This document shows, one piece after another, positions 23,840 through 36,455 of a stretch of DNA of 64,000 nucleotides. Position 1 is the first letter of the stretch; each line of letters begins with the position of its first letter. Below the pieces are notes generated by a model that worked only from the letters and a program-made list of their open reading frames with translations, was not told the DNA's origin and made no database searches. Source of the DNA: Aplidium turbinatum. Lineage: Eukaryota > Chordata > Ascidiacea > Aplousobranchia > Polyclinidae. The position numbers and the translations under genes are program-made. The stretch lies in contig OU964923.1 of the NCBI GenBank assembly GCA_918807975.1, positions 5,828,001-5,892,000 of the forward strand, in the 5' to 3' direction.

Positions 23840-24727
23840 GGTAGGGGAGGTCATGGACTAGTGGGACAAAAATAGCTTTTTCTGTAATAACTTAAATAAT
23901 TTACATACAATGTGTACCAAACCACATTTCTATAAAGTTCCACTTTTTACTCACATCTTCAAAACAATTCAACAAAAACATTTAATATTTTTGATGTTTA
24001 TTTTGAAGTTTTAAATGCCGCACTAAAATGTCCCATTCGTACCTAACCTAAGGGAGCAGTAGTAGGACACTTCAGAAATGCTTTTAATGCAATAAGAAAC
24101 TAGTTGCAAATACAAAACAGACTTTACATTGCTTTCATGCATTTGTGTATTACAAGGCATTGTTTAGACACTTTACATCAATGAAACGTTGGAATAAATA
24201 GTTTGAATCGATTGACTCAACAAAACTCTCACACGCACAGAACAAACTCTACTGAAAACAAAACAGAATACACCCATGAATGTTCTGAAGAAAAGGATTT
24301 GTGAACACCATCATATTGTGGTATGTATACGTTTATACTGTCCCACAGGTCCTTGGACAAAATGTCTCACTGGTAATCGAACCCCATTTTGAAATATTTT
24401 TGCCTCATAGTCCAAACCTTCAAAAGAAATTAACTTCGCACGTTTTTGCTTAATGAAAGCACAAGTTATCAGAATTAACTCAAATCTAAAACTACTTCAT
24501 ACAAATTTAATGTTGAACCAAAAATACAAAAGAAATCTGACCCCTCTTGTTTACATCAACAAGAGAAAAAACTATTTTTGAACCACAAAAAAAAAATTGT
24601 CATCAAATTACACTAAACAACATTGACCAGTATCTCGGTTCTATTCTACACGCAAAATTTCAGTCATTTACGTTCACCACGGTTCAAAAAAATGGCAGTG
24701 TCCCACTGGTCACCGATCTCCCCTACC
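23840..24727. mobile_element. Inverted-repeat element with GGTAGGGGAG ends
   Basis: GTAGGGGAGGTCATGGACT at the left and its approximate reverse (GATCTCCCCTACC) at 24715-24727 form terminal repeats of roughly 28 bp that include the GTGGGACA / TGTCCCAC motif. The duplication could not be fixed. TGTCCCAC also recurs inside. No coding signal. It ends about 265 bp before the DENND3 stop codon. Confidence 0.6.
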
Positions 24728-24990
24728 AGCAAAAGTGTTGTTTTAAGAATCTAAAGGCAGGCTATATTGAAATTGGAGGCTATTTAAATGCATTTGACTG
24801 CAAACGGGTGTCTTTATAGACCAAACGCTACATCTAGGACTCTGGGTGAACGTAATTGAACTGTCTCAGATGAAAATAAATTATTTTGTACATGTCAAGG
24901 ATTTAGAAACTCTTGACCCTTAAAGATTCCGATCCAGTCAACCGCTGTGTTTCACAGCAACCAAACCCGTCACAGAACACGATTGTGATG

Positions 24991-27900
24991 TCATAATTGA
25001 ACCGATCTCCAAGCCGCTATCTTTCCATCGCAAGAACGCGACCCACTGATCACATATCTGCAATGCACAATCCCTACGTTTATACTTAGTTTATCACTCT
25101 GACCAGAAAACACAGAAAAACAATGCAAACTTGAGGGCAGGATTCGGATGTCTGGACTATCAGAAATCTTGAGATCGGAGTTTTCCAGAATTTTCTATTG
25201 ATAATCCTTGGATTCTTCCGAGACATTTAAGTCGCTTTTATTTTCAAAAATAACAAAGTAAAAATGATAGACAGTAGGCTACACAAAGTACACATGTAAA
25301 CAAAACAGGGCACGTTAATTTTATGCGGCACCGAAGCTATAACAACATTACACCAAGAGTGTTATCGGTAGGTCGGGATTTTATTTTTATCAGAAAAATA
25401 TTCAAAAGTGAAAAAATGCAACGTGTTTTGTCCATTTTTCAATGGTTTCTATGTAACGTTCAAGAACTGTACCATGCTCGGAGAGGCGTCGCTTCAGCAC
25501 AGCTCAAGAACATGCAGCATTGCAGCTGTATCTTAACATACAACGAAAAGCCAAAATCGAAAATCGAAAGTAGCTGCAACTTTGTTTATGATACACCGAT
25601 GTAGGTTTGGTGCTTTTCATATACATATTCTGGCCCTATTTCCTGAACATCTTTGGAGTTTAAAACAAATATTTCTAGGACAGGAATTACAAATTACAAA
25701 CAAATTTAGCGATTTTCTGCAATCCCAACAAGCTTGCTAGCGCAACCAACCTGTCTTCAACAAGGCACAGTGACGTCACAAAATCGTCGTGAGCTTTCAG
25801 GGTCCTTTCTTGACAGTAGGTGTCGCAGTTTAGAATGGTGATATTACCAACAGAGTTGCCAACCCAAACTTGAGAAAAAGAATTCTTGAAAAAGAAATCA
25901 GTTCCAGTCAAGAAACTTATGCGGGGTTCACACTGACAAGCATAAGCGCAAATCATAAAGCGTGTCAAAAAAACGATGGTTCACACTGAAAAAAAAGTGT
26001 TCACACTGAGAGCGTGAAGCGTGACCGAATCGCGCCACCGGTTTGGAGATCTCGATTTCAAGCGTGAAAACAGAAGTTGAATTATTTCAACTTTTCCCTT
26101 TCGCGCTTGACATGAGAACTCGATCTGTTCGACTTTCGAGTCGAGGTTTGGAAGAGGTCGGCTGATTGTACTCGCTTAGGCTATAGTTTGTCAGCAGTTT
26201 TGGCTCTGTAGATATTTTGTAACACATTATTATCAGCAGTCAGTTCAAATTCTAGCCAGCAGCAAGATGTAATTGATTTAACATACTGGCATTTAAAGAT
26301 CAAAGCCTAGGAAAAAATACTAGGCCTATAATATTGCTGTAACATAAGCCAGGGTCAGATCATCAGATCTCACTAGAATACTTACGGTAAGTGAGACTAA
26401 ATAGTTGACAAATAATTCCAAATTTACAGAAAAACCAGATTGTTTTTGTTTTAAAACTAATCAAAGATACCGTAAGTTAACCTTTTTTTTCCAAACAACC
26501 TCATTGCAAAAAGATCAATAAGGCTAATACAGTTTACAACTTTATACGGTATATAATTGGCAAATAAATGAAAGCGTAGTTCAGGTTTAGATGCATTATA
26601 CTGAAGTAGAATATGCCTCTACCCAGTGATCGATTTCGAGTAATGGATAGTATCAAATTTAAGTCATAAGCAGAGTAGACAACCGGAAACAGACATTGCC
26701 GTCGGCTGCAGCGTGGGTCAGGTGTACGTTGGAAGGCGTACACCGATGCATAGCGCTCAAGTCTGCTTTCCCGCAATGCAGGATAAACATGAAAAACAAA
26801 CAAACAAAAAATGTAGGCTACAGTATTGTACGTAGGCTATGCTGTTTTATTAGCCCTAAATCTATGAAGGCCGAGTGGCTATATTTGACTTGGCCTGCTA
26901 CAATACAGGGCAGTACCGTACCGGTATAACACAATGTACCGGTATTCGATATAGGCTAGGTCTATGATTTAAAAGTAAAATTTAGTATGGTACCTACTTT
27001 AACAAACAAACCTAAGTCATGACATAGACTAGGCTATGTCAATGGTACATGATCAAGTGGTATTAATTTTTTTATATTGCAGTTAATATTGCTTCAATTA
27101 AAAAATAAAACATACAATTAAATAAAAAACTGGTAGAACTTAAAATGTTGCTGCTCTGTACGATGAAAAGCATAATAGATACAAAGATAGGAACTAGGAA
27201 GTTGAAGAAAAAGCTACGGAAAGAAATGAAAAAAGATATAGGCCATCCGGGTAATTATTAATTTATACTCTGACTTAAAAAATATTAAATAATGATTGAT
27301 AACAAAACAACTTACGGTAGTTAGAAAACGTTGCTGAAATGGTAAAAAAACGTTTCTGCTGTTGCTGATGTCAGTGAGCTGAAGAGAAATCTAGTTCTAG
27401 TGTGAAAACATGTGTTGTTCATATTTTTGTAAACTGTATTATAATGTTTTGGTTTTTCACTGTGTGTTTTACTGCTTTTGTGTCATCATACTAATCTCAG
27501 GTGTACGACTGTACGTAATGCTTATTTACAGGGTAGCAACTGAGCTATCTAAACCGGAATGGCCCGTTTCGGTGAGTCCGATTCGGTGAGTCTGATTCGG
27601 TGAGTCCGATTCGGTGAGTCCGATCCCTTAACGGGGGATTTTTCAATTTTTATTTTAAATTATTGGGTACCGTAGCCTAATTATCATTGCCGTTTTAGGG
27701 TTAGGGGTTAGAGGTTAGGAACTCACCGAATCAGACTCACCGAATCGGACTCACCAAATCGGACTCACCGAATAGTAGCAGACCCATCTAAACAAACTTT
27801 GTGTTGCTTTATTTACGTATTTGATGATCAGGGATGTTGATGATGAATAAACACATGGATTGAAATTAGCAATACGAAGTGAAGGCGTGGCTATATTTAC

Positions 27901-30900
27901 AGCACTAGTGTTACCAGATAAGAAATTTTTCCATAATTTAGTAAAGTTTAAAGTAGTTGAAGACAAAAACTTGTGATTTATGAGATTTTGAAATCTTGGG
28001 CAAAACTCTTAGCTTAAACCTATCCTTGGCAACACTTTTTACAAAACAATGCTTTTTGATTGTAACCATGGTTACATATAACCACTTTGAATAAGTACTG
28101 TTACTGTAAGCACACAGATACTACAACTATGTTGTGAGTGAGGATTTTAGTTTCTAAAATGATGATATGGGAGAAAATAATTAATACCATACCTAAAATT
28201 ACAGAAATTGAAAAGTTGTTTGTGTAAGTCCTATGCAGATAAGTCTTTTAAATGGATATTTTTCACAAAACTTGTACAAGAAAGATCACAACAGCTTTGT
28301 TGGAAATGCTTTCAATTTCTTGCTTTTAATGGAAGAATCTTCACAAAGTATGAAGTAGAGAGTGTGGTTATACTTAGTGAGTGACTTTATAGTATTGTCT
28401 CAACAATGTCACTGTGAAGCTGAATATATGTATTGCAATGACAATTACTCTTAAGTGCAAGCGCATGAGCTATATGAATGCAAAATCTGATTGTGGTCGA
28501 GCTGTGGGTTACCTTCAAAACAAAACTTTTCCTTTATATATACATGTTATGTTACCAAATATAGTTATTACTATCTAAACCCTTGACAGCCTGTTTCATC
28601 TAAAGGAGGATCATCAGAATGTCCTTATTCAAATAGAATCTCTTCTTGTTACTAAATATATTAATTATTGTGGAGATTCATCTGCTAAAATTAAGAAATT
28701 TCATGCTTAAAATTAGTAAAAGTTAATTACAAATGCTTATTTTATGTGCAGCTGTAGAACTGAAAGACCCGGATGACAAGTTCAGTGAGACTTTGAGAGC
28801 ATAAATTTGTAATGACTTTCTGTCTTAAAGCATAATTTCCTTTGAAGACTTCACTGAGGGTAATTATTACCTAGAATCAGAAAATGCAAGGTGATGATGT
28901 GACAGTCCTGCTGGGGGTATTTAAGAAAGACCAAAAAGTTCACACAAAAATAAAATACAAGTAAGAAAAAGAAACTTTTTGTCTTGTCTGATAAGCGGAT
29001 AATGCAAGTAACGTCAGGACATGAAAAAGCATTGCATTGTAAGAACTATAACAGATGTCGAGCTAATTGTGTCTCTTGTCCTTGATATTAAATATCTTCA
29101 AATTAGGTATGTAAGATGTATGCTTGCTTTTCAATATATATATAATTATATATTGTACAAACGTTTATATCCAAGGTCGACCAAGCGTGTTATTTATATA
29201 TTGTTATTTAAGTGTTGAAGGTTTTTGACATAAATCAAGGAACTTCAGTACTTTTCTGTGGTTCTTTTTTATGCGGCCTGCATCATAACTTATATTTTTT
29301 TTCAGGAATGTTTGCTCTCCATGTTAAAAGAAAACTCGTCAGCAATAGGGACAGCACTGTCTACTGCTACACACAATACAGATGAAGAAGCATTGTTTGG
29401 TCAATTGATTAACCACGCCAAACTTTGAATTAGACAAACACGCCTCTGATATGTGCATGTCACACAGTGTTTAGTATGTATGCACCATTCAACAGAAAAG
29501 CACATAAGTGTGATTTAACTTGTCTTGTCTGATTTTTTGATATTTGTGTTAATCACATAAAGTTTGCAGGTGATATTTGTTACTCTTCCCCCAGTTTACA
29601 TGGTCTCAAACAAATATCTTCTAAACTACTGTGTCGGTTAATCGGTTATGCCTCCAGACATGGCATTGCTTGTAATTGTAAAAAATCTTTTGGTTGTTAT
29701 TTTCTCAACATTTCAAACTTTCTTGAATCACACTCGCTTGAGCCTGAGAAATTTCTCTTTGTTGGGTCGGTTAAGTGTTTAGGTGTGTATACAATATACA
29801 TGTAACTGTTTGTCTAATGAACTGGATATTTTGCGGCAAATGCGCTCACTTTGCTGCATTGCCAACAAATGAAAATCGCTATTTTATAAATGTTCAACGA
29901 CTGTTAACCATACTCTGTTTTACTCATACTGTACGTCTTTTTATGCTTTGTAACTGTTGCATAAATATCGTCTTTTTTGTTTTAATCGTTTACGAGTAGC
30001 TTATAATGATCAGTTTAGAACGCTACATAATCTGTCACGATACGTGAGCGCACGTGAAAATCAAATTAATTGTGTTTTTCTTCTTGATCAAATGATCACC
30101 CTGCTTGCCATCAGTTTGTTGCAAATTGCAATGTGACTGGTTTGAAAAGTGATAAAAGATTGGAGGGGAGTTTGGCACTAAAATTGTATTGTATGTATTG
30201 TAGTAATTTGAAGTAAGCCTTGGCTTAGACAATATGGTTTGCACTGACGTTATTCAGTTCATTTGAGATTATTTGAACACCGTAAAGAAGCTATTATATG
30301 CAACCCAGACAGCCACTCTATTTGGCCAAAATTGTACCCAATCTGGTAAAGATTTGGACCAGATAAAGTGGCTGTCTGGGAGGGCTGTGGAGTCTTGCGA
30401 AAAATATGCGACTCCTCGTTTTATAACTAGCCAACTCCGGCTTCAGAGTTTCCATTTTTTTTTTAATTTTTATCGTTTTCCATTTTTGTAAAATTTAATT
30501 TCATCAAAGTTATGATCCAAATTGATACAGCGACTTTTACAAATTTAACAAAAACAAGCACTTCTATTTTCGGGTGAAGTTTTAGACCCAAATACGGCGA
30601 ACAAGAAATTATATTCTTTTAAAAAGAGTCTAAACAAAAATTTTGTTTTTCGTTATTTTGTATCAAGTCGGAGTGAGCCTTTTAAATTACTCCATTCCGG
30701 ACACGCCAAAATTCCTCCGATTCCACAGCCCTGGTTACATTACATATGTTGTTCTGTATATTGTTTGCAATTATTTGAATTTGTATATCTAGTTTACTTT
30801 GATATGTGTGGCTGATAAAGTGCTTATTGTCTGCAAATGTGTGTACTGTGCATTCACAATGATCTGTGGACTTACATATATGCACTGTACCGTCATTTTC

Positions 30901-33900
30901 ATGCTTATACCAGATTAGCTTATTTCTTGCTATAGTAATCGTTCGTTGTGTTACTTGGTTCAATCAGTGTTTAGACTTAGAACGTTTACTGCCACTGGTA
31001 TGATTGATATCACTTATCATTATTATGAATATTTCTAGTCGTTAGAGTAGAGTAAGTTTAAGATGATTGGTGTAGGTTCTTTTTCAAAGGATTCAATATT
31101 GCAGTGTATGTTCAGGTCTTGGTTTCATCATATGCCTAAGCCTTATGCTAGGCCTATTTGCCCATTGTAGATACGAATGTAGCTACACCATCTGCGTCTT
31201 GATTTTTCGTTTTTTTTACGTTGTAGTTATCGTCAATTTTCGTTGTAGTTATCGTCAATTTTCGTTTTCCTCAACTTCGAAGCCTTATTACAATATACTG
31301 GTACACCGTAGTTGCTTGCTTTGGTACATCCGTGCTTGGTTTGGTAGTTTTTAGAGCAAAGAATTAAGAGCCCGACGCGTGTAGCTGTAGCCTATATTGC
31401 CAGTCTCATATGACTGTTGATGTTTGCAGAGCATCTGATGTCAGCCACAGCCTGTACTTTTTGGACAGTTGTGATGCGGAGATATGTTAAGGCAAGACCG
31501 TCTTGGTTAAGGTCAAACCATAAAAGTTGTAAGAGAAGCGGGGAAGTTAACACAAGATTCCAAATGAAATTTCACAAATGGGCCACTTGAATTACAACCA
31601 ATTGTATTTTCCAACATCGCTGAAATAAAAGTAACCTGCGCTTGCAATTTGTTTTTATTCTGACCATATAAGTTAATATATGGCAAATATAGCAGAGGTC
31701 TAAAAAAGGGTAGGAGCGACAAAGCGGAGCTGACACGTTTTGTCAAGAAAGCAGATCATCTAAGGTACCTACTACTACTCCTTCTAAACTACGGTAACGA
31801 TGGAAGCATTCCTCTATTATGTCACAAGATTTTGTTCTCCCAGGACATCCCTTCTTTGAAATATGGGTGCACCAACCATCTAAATGTTTTGTGAAAATGT
31901 TATTAAAAATACCGTAGGCTACCGTCTTTAGTTTGTTTTGTTGGTTAATCAGCCAGGAAGTGAAGTAGGCCTACTTGTAAAGAACAATAAACAAACTTTT
32001 TTTAAAGTAGCCTAGGTCTATGCCAGAAAAAAAACTTCATTGTTATTTGCAAGTAGTCTTGCATAGGCTACTTTGCAAAAAAAAAATACCAAGTTTTCTT
32101 GTTGACGAAGCATCCGAGCGGATTTAAATGCAATGTCGGGCTTTGTTATAACTTTGAAAGTTTGTCAACGGATATATGAACTAGCTTACTCACTCATCAA
32201 TGGCTTCCACACGCTTAACGTCTTATTTCTATGGAAACCAATGTGAACATGTCAGCGCAAATCATAAAGCCGAAACACGCCAGACATGAAAACACGACCA
32301 CCCGCTATATGCTAAATGCTAGACAAGCTCAGTGTGAACCCCGCATAAGACAATATTTTGGCGCACTAAAAATAGAGAGAATCTTTAAACGAGATAGGGC
32401 AAACTATCTCAACTTTATCAGAAATTTAGTGAAAAAAACAAACTGTTTAATGTTTAAAAAAAATATTCAAACGACGGTATATTTATACAAACAATTTCTG
32501 ATAGATGAATGTACAGTACTAATACTTCTGACCTCACAATCTAATGAAGAAAAGGAAATGTCGTGTCACTGATAGTTTATTCATTAAACTCATTATTCTG
32601 TGACAAAAGAGGTACTTGGCAGAATAAAACGAAATGACCACGCGATGATGCGATGGATCTGCAACATCAGACCACAAGAAATCCAGCACACCAGCTCACA
32701 CACTACTCGCCAGGCTGGCTTGCGAAAGGTTGAAGATGTCCTCCAATTCAACCGTCTCCGCTGGTTTGGACATGTTTAAAGGAGCAGCGGATGAATAAAT
32801 CATTGCCGAGATGTGCAAGTGTCCAGCACAAAGAAACCTGGCCAGAAAGACGTGGGCTGATACAATTAATGATGAAGGAAACGATGACAGATGACCAACA
32901 CTAGCCCCTTAGATCGTGATAAGTGAAGAGTATGTGCATTGGTGGAGTTGCTGGATGTATAAAAGCCAACTTACTGCCTAGGCATCAATTAAAAACACAC
33001 AAAAGCTTAGAGATTATTATGGGGGTAGCAGACATTAAATAAAAAAAAGTTACTGTATAATTCACTACACTTAATCCACAAGCGGTTTATTGCTTGCGCA
33101 TATTCACCTTGCTTTGTTGGCTCAGCATAATGCACGTTACCGCCACCTCGCTGCCGATGTCATACAAGACACCTGTCCACTTGGGCACAAACTTCACATC
33201 TTTAGTGTTCTCATCTGCCTTCCGCAGCCATTGATACAGAGAGCCATGACTATCCCCTGCCCATATCTAAAAGTTAATACAATAATGACGTCATAAAGCG
33301 AATAAATATTTATTACATATTTGTATTATAGATAGACCATATGGTATAATACTGTAAAATATTTGCAGGCGTATATAAGATGTAGTGATAAATGATAATA
33401 AATAAGGAATTATATTATATAACCCAAGGGTTAACGGTCTCTGCCTTTTACTATCCTTAGACAAGTGACTTGAGTTCGGTGATGGGGCTTGGATGGTTAG
33501 ACTAAAGTACTTTGGGCAAACACAGGGCATGCTACGTTTTCCATTGCAAAGTCAACTTTACCATGATAATGACGCATGCGGTCCTACCTGATTGCCCGCA
33601 CAAAGACAACACGTGATTTCAGACTCAACCATGCATGTCGGAAAGAAATCATTCAAAGTAAGAAGCTGCTGGCGAGCGCCCTCTAGCGAATATAAAGATA
33701 TAGACAACTTGGAACCTGAAACATAAAAGTAGTGTTTGAAAGGACGAGGTATGAACATTTTACCAAGGAAAGTAGATAGCTATTCACTTCTAGAAAAGAG
33801 TAACATGCTGTGCACAAACATAGTCCGCTTCAATCTTACTAACGACCAATAGAAGCGCTCGGCTCAAGATCAAGCGGTGCTGGTTCGACTCTTGGGGTGT

Positions 33901-36455
33901 GCGCCTGAGCAACACATTTCAGGAATGTTCTCCATTTAGCGGCACCTAATGGATGAAACAATTACCCGGCAAGAACATTTCAACAATCGAAAACTTCACT
34001 CTGTTAAACTCGGTAACCGGCTCTGCGTCAAGAGCCTTTACAAATATGCATAACTACCACGAATAACCTATCAAGGCTTTGTCAGTCAGAGGATAAAGAT
34101 TCAAAACCAACCAACCAAGAATTACCAGACCGTGTGGAGATCTTCAAAAACAAAATTCTTTGAAAAATCAATCAGCAGAGTTGCAAAAAATTTCATAATC
34201 TCGACTTCAGTCAAAGAAGTTAAAAACCGATTTTCTGTTGTCTTTGATAAAATGGGCTTAACGCATGTAAACTCACAACAACAGATGATTTTGTCCGAAC
34301 ATAGAGCTGTTGCAGACACCAGTTCATTGTGTGGTGCCGGAATGCAAAATGACAGAGTTTTTGTTTTTGTGTCTTTATTCCATAAAATTACTTCGCCGCT
34401 AGACGTCACTCCTACCATCCGACTGCAAATGCAAGAAAACTATCAGTTCAGTCACCACTGACCTTTGAAATACAAACGTTAACAAGCCACTTGAGAACCA
34501 TAAAAAAAAACATCCGGCAAGCACCATATCAAGAAAAAACATTCAAAATGTAAAAGGAAATAACTCAATGTCACCATCACCATTTTATGTTTGACATGTT
34601 TAAACGATATATTTATTAGCATGTGTGGTTCATACGTAGCATTTCGTCGCCGACATACAACTCACTTGTCGCAAGAAAATACAGACAGCACTGAAGAAGA
34701 GGGGTCATGCATGACTTGCGTTTTCTTCAACGAATCACAGTCGACCACGTAGATGACGTTATCAGAAGCCCCTACCCACAGTTCCTTTCCAACAGAACAC
34801 ATGCAAGTCTAAACAAAAACAAAAAAAATAAGGGAAAGTTTCTCATTTATTTTTAATATTAAAAGAAAAATTTCATCAAAATCTGCTTTACAAAAATACA
34901 AAAAAAAACGCAGTTCCACTTTTTACAGAATGATATGGGGAATATGAGTGAATACAATCGCTGTAAGAATCAGCCGCTCCCGCTATTAGAGTCAAACCGA
35001 GTTGGGATGATGACCTCAATGAACAATTATGATACATTGTAGAAGGTCTTACGTATGAAGTCGAAATATCATCATCTCATTCAACAACAAACTAGTCGCC
35101 AATAATGCCACAAACTGTTGAGCTTGTACGAGGGTACGGTGCGAACATCTGGAAAGCCGGAAGCCACTGACCACATGTGGTGAGGTGACCATCAGGCCAA
35201 GCAGACAATGAAGGCTCTATCATGAGCCCACTTCGTCCTGCTCCTCGAAGGGTCATTGACAGCTGTAGTGGAATGACAGCTATAACATAACAGCTATAAT
35301 GAAAATACCTGACAGGATATGACCGTATGATTGCAGGCCTTTCGAGGGGCACCAGCTTAGTTTAAAAATGTGGTTAGAGGGCTTTTTAAGTAAACGTTAA
35401 ATTTTTGACAAATTACATTTTTGACAAATGCAAAATACAACTGTATAAAAAAGATCCGAGCTGCATACAGTTTTCAAGAGATGGGGAATGGGGATCGCTC
35501 CCACCCTTTACCAGTTATGTCCTTGCCGTAGAGCCAAAATACAAACAATACGTCCGACCTGATACTTGAGGAGTAGATGACAACTTACAAGATTTGAACG
35601 GCAGTCGATGATGGGGTGGGGATCCAACTCCCACGTGGTGGCATCAACAAATCGTATCTTGGAGGAGGACAGAGCGATCCACACCCGCGGTGCAGCTTCT
35701 GCGATTGCAAAATCAGAAACTCAGACAAGATGAATACAAAATATTTGTTTATTATTTGTAGCCATTTGTTTATATTTATCTTAAATAAGTGTTTTTAAAA
35801 AATATGGAAAAATTGTGGATGGATATACACATTACAAACAATATACATACCATTGGAGGTTGAATACAACATGGCATTAACTTCACTTTTCTTCGTTTCT
35901 TTTGGGGTGACGCCAATTCTTAAAACTAACATCTGAAATGAAAACAACACAATATAAGGTCATATCGATGACGGTGTTGAAGAGTGTGGCAAATCAATAA
36001 AAGGCGTGGACATGAACGAAACGTGAACGACGAACGTGGAACAAAACGTAAGTGTTGACGTAAATAGCGTATTCGTAAACAAAACTTGAACGTGGAACAG
36101 CATGGTTGTAAAAAAACGTGAAAGTAGAACAACGTAATCGTAAAGATAATGTGAACGTGGCGTACTCGCCAAGCTGATGGGGATCGAAGACAGTGTGGCC
36201 CAGAAGAGAAGACTTCTCCAATTCTTCGTTATGTATTTCAACCATGTATCATTCAACCACATCCCGCGTTTTAACTCAGAGATGCGAATGCCAAATTAAA
36301 GAAAAATTACATTTTAAAGGCCTTGCTGAGGTACATGCAAAGTGTTACCTCGTCAGTTTCGCGAGGCAGGATTGGAAGCTGACCGGATGAGTAAAGTTCT
36401 GTGAAATGACACAGTTTCTTTATCCATGTCATGATATTGTCCATGATTGCCATAC
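24991..36455 (-). CDS. DENND3: DENND3 exons 22-30: C-terminal WD40 beta-propeller
   Basis: Residues about 937-1283. Strand-like blade motifs recur: VWIALSSSKIRFVDATTWEL (exon 24, 35589-35698), LWVGASDNVIYVVDCDSLKK (exon 25, 34666-34808), GVTSSGEVILWNKDTKT (exon 26, 34277-34422), KLSISLYSLEG (exon 27, 33588-33715), IWAGDSHGSLYQWLRKAD (exon 28, 33141-33266), and VWVGNSVGNITILNCDTY followed by KAHDDFVTSLCLVEDR (exon 29, 25751-25884). The last exon (24991-25057) closes with RYVISGSRSCDGKIAAWRS and three further residues before TGA. The intron before exon 29 is 7.3 kb, by far the longest of the gene, and nearly all of it lies between an inverted pair of transposon ends (25918-32350). No clear AATAAA was seen just downstream of the stop; TATAAA (minus strand, near 24812) is the nearest variant. 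Confidence 0.93.

Larger units (their letters stand above)
28850..32200. other. Gene-poor part of DENND3 intron 28
   Basis: Apart from the candidate exon at 29306-29428, the hairpin MITE at 30302 and the MITE at 30379-30734, I see only AT-rich sequence and a 22-bp duplication (TTGTAGTTATCGTCAATTTTC twice less one base, 31220-31262). No minus-strand exon compatible with DENND3 was found. Confidence 0.5.
25918..32350. mobile_element. Possible 6.4-kb element filling DENND3 intron 28
   Basis: TTATGCGGGGTTCACACTGA at the left is matched inverted by CAGTGTGAACCCCGCATAA at 32330-32348. Both ends also hold the block AGCGCAAATCATAAAGC close inside, in direct orientation, and repeated GTTCACACTG motifs. 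These ends resemble Harbinger/ISL2EU-type MITEs. Two readings are possible: one large element whose removal would shrink the intron to about 0.8 kb, or two independent short elements. No transposase was recognised, but several plus-strand exon-like stretches lie inside. Confidence 0.45.

Noticed and set aside
24547-24819. 90-codon plus-strand open frame
   Set aside because: Lies inside the 23840-24727 inverted-repeat element, with low-complexity composition and no splice or family support.
34132-34461. 109-codon plus-strand open frame
   Set aside because: It is the antisense of DENND3 exon 26, which carries clear WD40 motifs on the minus strand.
35092-35352. 86-codon minus-strand frame between DENND3 exons 24 and 25
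   Set aside because: No acceptor or donor fits, and exons 24 and 25 already join in phase 0 with continuous WD40 sequence.
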